The notes under the pieces were generated by a model that was given only the letters and a program-made list of their open reading frames with translations, did not search any database and was not told the DNA's origin. A program made the position numbers and the translations under genes. From the NCBI GenBank assembly GCA_043817485.1, contig JBDRGX010000086.1:1-12591 (forward strand): a stretch of 12,591 bases of DNA, read 5' to 3'. Shown here piece by piece: positions 6,905 to 12,591 of this stretch. The number at the start of each line of letters is the position of its first letter. Positions within the stretch are counted from its first letter, which is position 1. This DNA comes from JBDRGX01 sp043817485 [NCBI: bacterium]. Lineage in GTDB: Bacteria; JBDRGX01.

Positions 6905-6990
6905 TTAAAATCCGCATGACCAAAATCCAAAACAAAACATTTGATATTTACATTTATTTCGATATTCGTATTTTGAATTTGGTTATTTGC
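6905..6990. repeat. Probable decayed dispersed repeat between ptsH and ptsI
   Basis: The gap of 148 bases contains short reiterated words unlike the surrounding DNA: CCAAAATCCAAAAC, GATATTT, then TTTCGATATTCGTATTTTGAATTTGG (written here as its parts TTTCGATATTCG and TATTTTGAATTTGG). From memory this wording matches degenerate, partly palindromic intergenic repeats found in many uncultured bacterial genomes. The 11-mer at 6967-6977 recurs inverted at 4291-4301. The assignment is by pattern only. Confidence 0.4.
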
Positions 6991-7012
6991 AATATTTTAT
7001 TTTTGATTGCAA
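6987..7012 (-). repeat. 7-bp inverted repeat after ptsH
   Basis: TTGCAAT (6987-6993) and ATTGCAA (7006-7012) with a 12-base centre, directly behind the ptsH stop. No U-run follows on the minus strand, so a terminator is not supported; an mRNA-end-stabilising hairpin or a protein-binding site is possible. Confidence 0.4.
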
Positions 7013-7019
7013 TTTAATA

Positions 7020-7289
7020 TTAATCCTCTTCTCCAAATTTATTTTCTATAATTTTTTCTATTGCTTGTAAAACTTCTTGTGCATCAGACCCTTTTATCTT
7101 TACTTTTATATGAGTACCACAAGCAGCAGCTAACATCATTATTCCCAAGATACTTTTTCCATCTACTACATCTTCACCTTTTTCCACAGAAATTTCTGAT
7201 AAAAACTTATTCGCAGTTTGTACAAATAAAGCAGCTGCACGAGCATGTAGCCCTAATTTATTTTTAATAATAAATGTTTTTTCTATCAT
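7020..7289 (-). CDS. ptsH: HPr phosphocarrier protein
   Basis: An 89-residue HPr, the cytoplasmic shuttle that takes phosphate from enzyme I and hands it to EIIA. The active-site motif KLGLHARAA places the phosphoacceptor at His15. The second conserved motif, DGKSILGIMML, places Ser46 exactly where HPr kinase acts in organisms that have it. Length and spacing are standard. The start ATG has AAAGG 6-7 bases upstream, inside the end of the EIID gene, whose stop is four bases before the ATG; the genes are therefore tightly linked. Retention of Ser46 and its GKS context suggests kinase regulation, but no hprK is in the window. Confidence 0.97.
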   Translation of the reverse strand: MIEKTFIIKNKLGLHARAAALFVQTANKFLSEISVEKGEDVVDGKSILGIMMLAAACGTHIKVKIKGSDAQEVLQAIEKIIENKFGEED

Positions 7290-7293
7290 TAAA

Positions 7294-8067
7294 TTACCTT
7301 TGCAAAAAATGATTTACTATTATACCTAATCCAGTAAAAATAAATGCAATCATAGTCACTGATAAAATTTTTTTTAAAATATAAGAAAAAATAAGAGTAA
7401 TTGCTATAAAAATAAATACAATAGAAAATTCTCCTAAATTAAAATATAATTTCGTGAAATTACCATCTAAAGCAAAAAATACAATTGCTATTCCACAAAG
7501 AAATAAAGTTAAATTACCAATAAAATAAGACATTTTAGGAAATTGCATTTTTTTTATATAATTTACTACTTGTTTTTCTAAATAATACCCTTTCCAAATA
7601 CCAAATATTCTCACATAAAAATGAGGAATATTAAAAATAAAAAAAGTTGTTAAAATCCCTAACAAATTAAGATTAAAAAATAACATAATAAGTATTCCAA
7701 TTAAAGAAGCACATGGTTTAAGCGTTTCCCAAAAAAAAAGATCTCCTATTACAGATAAAGGACTACTTATTATTTTTTTTGTTTTTTCAAAATTTTCTGG
7801 AATATCCTTACCTTGAGCAATATTTTCTTCTATTTTAATTGCCATTCCAATAAAAAAGGATGCTGTATAAGGATGTATATTAAAAAAAGAAATATAACGA
7901 GCATAAACCTTATTTCTTTTTTCTGAATCTGAATATAGCTTATTAATAATAGAAGATAAAACAAATGTAAGTCCTATGTTTTGCATTTTTTCAAAATTCC
8001 AACTTGCTTGAATATAAAAAGATTTTAAAAAACTTAAAAAAAGATCCCATTGTGTAATTTTTTTCAT
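7294..8067 (-). CDS. PTS mannose-class EIID component
   Basis: A 257-residue membrane subunit that pairs with EIIC to move the sugar across the inner membrane. The family pattern is visible: SWNFEKMQNIG near the N-terminus, FFNIHPYTASFFIGMAIKIEE, then SSPLSVIGDLFFWETLKP followed by hydrophobic segments and a final helical segment. The usual GPLAGIGD loop is here SPLSVIGD, a marked deviation in a conserved membrane loop. The ATG at 8067 is preferred to a TTG at 8079 because GGGG stands 6 bases upstream and relatives start at this point. Only two bases separate it from the EIIC stop, implying coupled translation. Substrate specificity (mannose, fructose, sorbose, N-acetylgalactosamine or other) cannot be read from the sequence. 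Confidence 0.93.
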   Translation of the reverse strand: MKKITQWDLFLSFLKSFYIQASWNFEKMQNIGLTFVLSSIINKLYSDSEKRNKVYARYISFFNIHPYTASFFIGMAIKIEENIAQGKDIPENFEKTKKIISSPLSVIGDLFFWETLKPCASLIGILIMLFFNLNLLGILTTFFIFNIPHFYVRIFGIWKGYYLEKQVVNYIKKMQFPKMSYFIGNLTLFLCGIAIVFFALDGNFTKLYFNLGEFSIVFIFIAITLIFSYILKKILSVTMIAFIFTGLGIIVNHFLQR

Positions 8068-8069
8068 TA

Positions 8070-8744
8070 TTAACCCCAAAATTTAATAACTAATCCAACC
8101 AAAAGTCCAGCAATAAAAAACCAATATTTTTTTTTAGAAATAAAAATTCCTATAATTACTGCAAAACCTAATAAAATAAAAAAATCTTTTAAAAGAGAAA
8201 TCATCATTTCATTAGAAACTAAAATCATAGGAGCAAGAAAAACTCCTATAGAGATTGTTATAAAAAGAAGAAAAAAGTTTTTTACCCAAAATAATCCCAT
8301 TCCATATAAATTAAGCATTGCTACTTTTTCTCCTTTATGATTCGATACTAAATGAAATGCTTTATGAGATAAAAAAGAATTAAAATTTCGAAGACCAATA
8401 TCTATTTTTGATCCTATCATTCCCCAAAAAATACCTAATAAAACTGCTGGATAAATAAAAGAACTAATTGATAACCCATTTGCTTGAGCAATAATAATTA
8501 TAGCCGTAGTGCTAATACTACTCGTACTTGCATCTGTTTTACTTGTTCCACCTACTGGAAAATTTCCAAGCCAAAGAAGTTGAAATAAAAGACCAATCAA
8601 AATACCTATTTCTACATTACCTAATGCTAATCCTGCAAGAGGGGCAGATATCATTGGTTGAGAAATCATTATTTGCCAACAAGCAATGTCATCTAAACTT
8701 ATAAATGCTCCAATAAAAGAAATGTATAAAATTTTAAAAAACAA
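8070..8744 (-). CDS. PTS mannose-class EIIC component
   Basis: A 224-residue polytopic inner-membrane subunit forming the sugar channel with EIID. Recognised by the N-terminal pattern ISLDDIACWQIMISQPM, GLALGNVEIGILIGLLFQLLWLG, then PVGGTSKTDASTSS and several further hydrophobic segments to the C-terminus. The start is TTG at 8744: GAGGTG (8749-8754) precedes it at correct distance, and the first in-frame Met comes only at residue 26, inside the conserved core. It is somewhat shorter than the enteric ManY type, as is usual for versions in operons of this layout. It lies 32 bases after EIIB and two bases before EIID. Confidence 0.92.
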   Translation of the reverse strand: MFFKILYISFIGAFISLDDIACWQIMISQPMISAPLAGLALGNVEIGILIGLLFQLLWLGNFPVGGTSKTDASTSSISTTAIIIIAQANGLSISSFIYPAVLLGIFWGMIGSKIDIGLRNFNSFLSHKAFHLVSNHKGEKVAMLNLYGMGLFWVKNFFLLFITISIGVFLAPMILVSNEMMISLLKDFFILLGFAVIIGIFISKKKYWFFIAGLLVGLVIKFWG

Positions 8745-8776
8745 AAATCACCTCAAATATATACAAAAATTAAAAA

Positions 8777-9271
8777 TTAAGTTTTAAATTTTGTGTTATC
8801 AAGTAGTTTTATTAAATCAGTTTTTTGATCACTTGGAGTTACTCTTATTTCTAATTTTATTCCTTTTTTATGAATATTAATAAAAGATTCTTTATCTTGT
8901 TCACTTATAGCAATTCCAGAAAAAATTTCTATTTTATTTTCTTCATAACTCATTGGTCCTATATTAAGTTTATCAAAGTAAATATTACTATAATCTAAAA
9001 AAGTAAGGACATCTTTAGGATTATTAAAAAGAAGAATTATCCTTTTTTTCTCTAATTCTTTATGTGCTAATTTTTCTACAGATTCCTTGATTCCTAAAAT
9101 ATATGCTTTTATGTTAGGAGGAACTATCATTTCCATAAGTGTTTTTCTCATTTCATCATTTGCTATTTCATCATTTGCTACTATTATTATATCAGCATTC
9201 GTATAATGAGCCCATCCTATTATTATCATTCCATGAATAAGCCTATCATCTACTCGTGTTAAAACTAACAT
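8777..9271 (-). CDS. PTS mannose-class EIIB component
   Basis: A 164-residue cytoplasmic subunit that takes phosphate from EIIA and passes it to the sugar carried by EIIC/EIID. The active-site loop TRVDDRLIHGM places the phosphohistidine at His13; relatives usually read RLIHGQV, so a Met replaces the Gln after the His-Gly. Further family marks are ANDEIANDEMRKTLMEM with PPNIKAYIL, LLFNNPKDVL and NIGPMSY. GGAG stands 7 bases before the ATG, 30 bases after the EIIA stop. Length and all secondary motifs are normal. Sugar specificity is not evident. Confidence 0.95.
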   Translation of the reverse strand: MLVLTRVDDRLIHGMIIIGWAHYTNADIIIVANDEIANDEMRKTLMEMIVPPNIKAYILGIKESVEKLAHKELEKKRIILLFNNPKDVLTFLDYSNIYFDKLNIGPMSYEENKIEIFSGIAISEQDKESFINIHKKGIKLEIRVTPSDQKTDLIKLLDNTKFKT

Positions 9272-9301
9272 TATATTTCTCCATCTAAAACTATTTGTAA
9301 A

Positions 9302-9679
9302 TTACTTAATTCCTTTTTGTCCTTTTGTAATACTGATATTTACCAATTCATCTATATTTTTTGAATTTTTATATAAACAAACTTCAAGTAACATAGGAAG
9401 ATTAACTCCAGAAACAATTCTTACATTTTTTCTTTTTTGAAGTTCAAGTTGACACATATTAAAACAACTACCACCATAAATATCTACAAAAAAAATAATT
9501 TCTTTTTCCTCTCCTATTTTTTTTATAGATTGATTTATTTTTTGTTGTAAAACTTCACATCCATCTGATTTCAAAAAAGAAACTGATTCTAAATAAGATT
9601 GTTTTCCTATAATCATTTCTGTTGATTGAATCAATTCTATAGATAAATTTCCATGTGTAACTACAATTATTCCTATCAT
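9302..9679 (-). CDS. PTS mannose-class EIIA component
   Basis: A 125-residue cytoplasmic single-domain EIIA that receives phosphate from HPr. MIGIIVVTHGNLS places the phosphoacceptor at His9. The FFVDIYGGSCFN motif matches the DlfGGSPfN loop of the family, and VSGVNLPMLLE is the usual next element. The ATG at 9679 is taken as start because family members begin directly at this strand; a TTG at 9691 (four residues longer, AAGGAAGG just upstream) is a real alternative, since the ATG has only a distant ribosome site. It is a stand-alone IIA rather than a IIA-IIB fusion. The gap to hepT upstream is 41 bases with no evident promoter. Confidence 0.94.
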   Translation of the reverse strand: MIGIIVVTHGNLSIELIQSTEMIIGKQSYLESVSFLKSDGCEVLQQKINQSIKKIGEEKEIIFFVDIYGGSCFNMCQLELQKRKNVRIVSGVNLPMLLEVCLYKNSKNIDELVNISITKGQKGIK

Positions 9680-9720
9680 CCTATTAAACAAACCTTCCTT
9701 ACATTGAATTGTTAGATGTT

Positions 9721-10092
9721 TTATTTCATATCTTTTAATATTTTCTCAATTGTATTTTTTAATGCTGGAATTTTATTCTTACATATTTCATAAATAGCTT
9801 CGGCATTAATATCAATATAATGATGCGTAATAATATCTCTTAGTCCTTTTACTTTTTTCCATTCAATTTGAGGGTATTTACATAAAATGGAATCGCCTGT
9901 AACTTTATCAAAATTTTTCAGACCTTCCCCAATAACAATTAACTGCATACAAATAGAATCTAATTTTTCCATTCCTTCTGGAGTATCTGTAAAATCGTTA
10001 ACAGTTTCAATTAAGTCAGACCGTTTTAAAATAATTTCAATAGAGTGATATATTTGTTGTAATATTTCTTTGGAAAGTTCTTTGTCATACAT
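9721..10092 (-). CDS. hepT: HEPN-domain toxin HepT (type VII toxin-antitoxin)
   Basis: A 123-residue all-helical HEPN/DUF86 protein. In characterised pairs HepT is an RNase-type toxin that MntA silences by adding AMP to a tyrosine. The catalytic and target motif is intact: RDIITHHY, that is Arg85-x4-His90-x-Tyr92, the RX4HXY form. Other family marks are DSICMQLIVIGEGLKN and YPQIEWKKVKGLRD. The ATG at 10092 is chosen because AGAGG (10099-10103) is 6 bases upstream; a start at 10110 is possible in frame. It overlaps mntA by 8 bases. Its base use is less AT-biased (19 G/C in 9841-9900) than ppiD or PTS genes, pointing to acquisition. Its place between ppiD and EIIA is unusual. Confidence 0.92.
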   Translation of the reverse strand: MYDKELSKEILQQIYHSIEIILKRSDLIETVNDFTDTPEGMEKLDSICMQLIVIGEGLKNFDKVTGDSILCKYPQIEWKKVKGLRDIITHHYIDINAEAIYEICKNKIPALKNTIEKILKDMK

Positions 10093-10375
10093 AAATAGCC
10101 TCTGAATCAATTCGTTTTTTTAGAAACAAATTCATTTTTTCTCGATAGCTAACAACATCTACAGAAGATTTTAAATTTTCTTCTAAATTTTGTTTAATGC
10201 CAATAATTTCAAATAAATCCTGTTTTGTTAAAACTACAACAATGTCTATATCACTGTTATCATTTGCTGCATTCCTAGCAACTGACCCAAAAATTCCAAG
10301 GCGTTTTATATGATATTTATTTTTATTCTCTGCTTTGAATTTTCTTAAATATTCTACTATTTCTTCGCGATTCAT
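10085..10375 (-). CDS. mntA: MntA-type minimal nucleotidyltransferase antitoxin
   Basis: A 96-residue minimal nucleotidyltransferase, expected to transfer AMP from ATP to the tyrosine of the HepT toxin. The GS-x10-D-x-D motif is complete: Gly30-Ser31, then Asp42 and Asp44 (SDIDIVVV), with a third acidic residue at Asp73 in SSVDVVS. The start is ATG at 10375 with AAGGA (10382-10386) six bases upstream; the longer frame to 10429 would run into the ppiD coding end and adds only a lysine-rich stretch. It begins 19 bases after the ppiD stop and overlaps hepT by 8 bases, so it is probably transcribed from the ppiD promoter, perhaps with its own as well. The cassette is intact in all motifs. Confidence 0.93.
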   Translation of the reverse strand: MNREEIVEYLRKFKAENKNKYHIKRLGIFGSVARNAANDNSDIDIVVVLTKQDLFEIIGIKQNLEENLKSSVDVVSYREKMNLFLKKRIDSEAIYV

Positions 10376-10394
10376 GATCATTCCTTCTATATTC

Positions 10395-12365
10395 TTATTC
10401 TTCTTTTTTTTCTTGACCCCAATAATCAATAATTTTTGTTTTTTTCTTTAAATCTTCTATTGTTTGTCTAAAAAATTGGGAATATTTTTGTTCTACAAGA
10501 TTCTTTTTAATTTCTTCTTTTTTAATTTCAAATTCTTGATCATTACTTTTTTGTTTTTCTATTACAGAAATAATATAAAAACCTTTTTCTGTTTCTATTA
10601 CATTACTTATTTGTTGTGGTTTTAAATTAAAAGCCTTATACAAAATTTTCTTTTCTTGACCAATATTAGGCAAAGATCCATCTCGAGTAATTAAATCTGT
10701 TGGTTCTTCATAAACAATATTATATTTTTTTGCAATATCTGTCCATTTAGGATTTTTGTTAAGTTCTTCAAAAATTTTATTTGCTTGATTTTTTGCAATA
10801 TTTTTACTTTTTTCAATTTTTAAATCATTTTCAACTTTTAATTTAATTTCTTTTAAAGAAGGAATAGATGCTTTTTTCTTTTCTAATAATTTTATAACCA
10901 AATATCCTTTATAAGTTTTAATTGGAGAAGAAATATCAGAAACTTTTTTTAAATTAAAAACACTTTCATTAAATTCTTTTATAAATCCTAATTCTTCTAT
11001 TGATCCTTCTTTAGTGAAAAATGAAGTAATTTTTATTTGTGCATTAAATTCTTTTTGATATAAAGATGCAATTTTATCAAAATTCCCAAAAATTCTTTTT
11101 GCTTTTTGATAAAATTCATAAGCTTTTTCTTTTACTATTTCTTTTGATTTTTCTTGACGAATTTTTTCTTCAATTTCACATTTTACTTCTTTAAATAATT
11201 TATAATAAGAATCTTTTTTATCAACTAATTTAATAATATGATATCCAAAATCTGTTTGAACTACTTCAGAATAAATTTCACCTTTATTCATAGAAAAAAC
11301 TGCATTTTCAAAAGAAGGTACCATAACACCAGATTTAAAATAGCCCAAATCTTCATATTTTACTAAATTTTTATTTTTTAATTCTGTTTTTTTAGCAAAT
11401 TCTTCAAAACTATTAGCTAATTTCGATTCTTTTAAAATTTCTTGTGCCAATATTTTTGCTTTTTCTTTTATTTGAACAGAAGCATCTTTTTCAATTTTTA
11501 TTAAAATATGTTGAGCATAATATGTTGCTTCTTCTTGATAATCTGATTTATGCTCTTCATAATAATCTAATACTTGTTTTTCAGGTATTTTAATTTTTTT
11601 AAATATATCTGCTTCATTAAATAAAACATATTTTACTTTGCATTTTTCTTCTTCAAGATAATCATTTTTATTTTGTTTGTAATAAAATGCAATTTCTTTT
11701 TCTTCTATTGAAATAGTATTTTGATAAGTTTGTGAATTTATAAAAAGATATTTTAATCTTATTTTTTCATTTTGTTTAATATATTCATCTTTTACTTCTT
11801 CATCACTTATTTTAATAAAATCATAAATTATATTTTTTAATTTTTCTCTAATTAAACCTTCTTTTATTTTTTGAAGTAAAGTATTCCAATTATACTTTGA
11901 ATCATCTATTGCTTTATTATATTTTTCTGGATCAAATTTTCCATTACTTTGAAAAAATATGTCTTTTTTTAATGTTTCAATAACTTCAAAATCAGATACT
12001 TTAATTTTATATTTTTGAGCCAATAAAAGTTGAAGTTTTTCTTGAATTAATTCTTGTTTAGCTATATTTACTAAATCAAATTGCTGTGGATTAAAATTTT
12101 CTCCTAAATACATTTGATATTTATAATAACACTCTTGATATTTATCTTTCAAATCATCTAATTTAATTTCATCTTTGTTTATTTTCACAACAACATTACT
12201 TACTCTTTTATTTGAAGAAGAATCTTTTACTCCCCAATTATAAAATATAGTTACAATAAAACAAATTGCTATTATAACCATTACTATTTTATTAAAATTA
12301 CTTTTTTTAGAAGGAATTACATTTCCTGCAAGTCCTTTAAAACCTTTTCTCATAGATCTAAACAT
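10395..12365 (-). CDS. ppiD: PpiD/SurA-like membrane-anchored peptidyl-prolyl isomerase
   Basis: A 656-residue envelope folding factor, predicted to be held in the inner membrane by one segment (26-43) with the rest outside the cytoplasm. After the anchor comes a SurA-type chaperone region (about 55-200, with NIAKQELIQEKL and the FDPEKYNKAI loop), then a good parvulin domain at about 283-383 (YYAQHILI, AQEILKES, SFEEFAKK, DLGYFKSGVMVPSFENAVFSM, GEIYSEVVQTDFGYHIIKL). Two further stretches, about 430-510 and 545-615, repeat the ending pattern (GYLVIKLLEKK, GFYIISVIEKQ) and look like degenerate parvulin copies. GGAGG (12373-12377) stands 7 bases before the ATG. First gene of the cluster running to ptsI. 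PpiD is the best name; a SurA-like paralogue is the alternative. Confidence 0.88.
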   Translation of the reverse strand: MFRSMRKGFKGLAGNVIPSKKSNFNKIVMVIIAICFIVTIFYNWGVKDSSSNKRVSNVVVKINKDEIKLDDLKDKYQECYYKYQMYLGENFNPQQFDLVNIAKQELIQEKLQLLLAQKYKIKVSDFEVIETLKKDIFFQSNGKFDPEKYNKAIDDSKYNWNTLLQKIKEGLIREKLKNIIYDFIKISDEEVKDEYIKQNEKIRLKYLFINSQTYQNTISIEEKEIAFYYKQNKNDYLEEEKCKVKYVLFNEADIFKKIKIPEKQVLDYYEEHKSDYQEEATYYAQHILIKIEKDASVQIKEKAKILAQEILKESKLANSFEEFAKKTELKNKNLVKYEDLGYFKSGVMVPSFENAVFSMNKGEIYSEVVQTDFGYHIIKLVDKKDSYYKLFKEVKCEIEEKIRQEKSKEIVKEKAYEFYQKAKRIFGNFDKIASLYQKEFNAQIKITSFFTKEGSIEELGFIKEFNESVFNLKKVSDISSPIKTYKGYLVIKLLEKKKASIPSLKEIKLKVENDLKIEKSKNIAKNQANKIFEELNKNPKWTDIAKKYNIVYEEPTDLITRDGSLPNIGQEKKILYKAFNLKPQQISNVIETEKGFYIISVIEKQKSNDQEFEIKKEEIKKNLVEQKYSQFFRQTIEDLKKKTKIIDYWGQEKKEE

Positions 12366-12438
12366 AAAATTTCCTCCATATTGTTTTATAAATTTTAGAT
12401 TTTTTGAAATAATCTTTTATATTAAAAAATAAAATTGT

Positions 12439-12469
12439 ATTCTATTACATAATACTTCATCTCTGTCAA
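12439..12469 (-). promoter_or_regulatory. Putative promoter of the ppiD-PTS cluster
   Basis: TTGACA (12464-12469, minus strand) is perfect. The -10 is uncertain: TAGAAT (12439-12444) gives a long 19-base spacer, while AATAGA (12441-12446) gives 17 bases with a TGT extension. Either would place the start about 65 bases before the ppiD ATG. Confidence 0.5.
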
Positions 12470-12521
12470 GTTTTTATTTTGTCTATTAGATATAATAAAA
12501 TAAAGAAATTTTTTGTATTAA

Positions 12522-12560
12522 AAAATTATTGACAAATTGATAATTTTCTTAAATTATATT
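12522..12560 (+). promoter_or_regulatory. Possible divergent promoter at the right edge
   Basis: TTGACA at 12529-12534 with TATATT at 12555-12560 (spacer 20, too long for a firm call). The -35 lies across an 8-bp dyad, AAAATTAT (12522-12529) and ATAATTTT (12540-12547). It would read towards a gene outside the window. Confidence 0.3.
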
Positions 12561-12591
12561 TAAAGTAAATTTTTCAAAAAAAATAATATAG

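Noticed and set aside
7061-7267. 68-codon plus-strand open frame antisense to ptsH
   Set aside because: Complement of a certain HPr gene, no ribosome site.
9709-9720. ACATCTAACA (minus strand) behind hepT, also present behind DUF2442 at 4315-4324, reminiscent of an integron attC end
   Set aside because: No matching partner core or long imperfect palindrome within attC range, and EIIA starts at once; a shared 10-mer alone is weak evidence.
1-12591. CRISPR array, tRNA or rRNA genes
   Set aside because: No regularly spaced direct repeats, no tRNA-like cloverleaf with GTTCRA loop and no rRNA-like stretch was seen on reading both strands.

Overview
The window is very AT-rich (for example only 12 G/C in 6121-6180). 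It is read mainly from the minus strand and carries housekeeping and envelope genes of a diderm bacterium with sigma70-type promoters. The diderm reading rests on a membrane-anchored SurA/PpiD-like folding factor and a lipoprotein with extracytoplasmic FN3 and PPC-like domains. The genus cannot be named from the sequence. A complete mannose-class PTS operon in the order EIIA-EIIB-EIIC-EIID-HPr-EI resembles the layout known from Deltaproteobacteria and several uncultured phyla.

Left block (1-2972, minus strand): a consensus promoter (TTGACA-17-TATAAT) reads into a GTG-started TPR/membrane protein, then an FN3/PPC-like lipoprotein, then dnaE. The dnaE start codon shares one base with the lipoprotein stop (TAATG); only the N-terminal PHP part of dnaE lies in the window. 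A divergent promoter reads rightwards into a TTG-started lipoate-protein ligase (3117-4184).

Middle block (4185-5143): a less AT-biased accessory segment with the overlapping pair DUF4160-DUF2442, a putative toxin-antitoxin-like module. Its promoter contains a dyad exactly between -35 and -10 and another at the presumed start site. The non-coding stretch behind it holds two tiny coupled reading frames that may be the relic of an insertion sequence.

Right block (5144-12365, minus strand): ppiD-like parvulin, mntA-hepT (type VII toxin-antitoxin, both catalytic motifs intact), then the six PTS genes. Gaps are short enough for one long transcript, apart from 148 bp between HPr and EI that look like a decayed dispersed repeat. 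EI, HPr, EIIA and EIIB keep their phosphoacceptor residues, so PEP phosphate can run EI to HPr to EIIA to EIIB and on to a sugar taken up by EIIC/EIID. No sugar-catabolic gene, HPr kinase or regulator is in view, so the substrate is unknown. Toxin-antitoxin-type modules of two unrelated families flank the PTS operon. Nothing here proves a wholly new system; the most unusual points are the mntA-hepT pair embedded in a ppiD-PTS operon and the dyad-loaded DUF4160 promoter.
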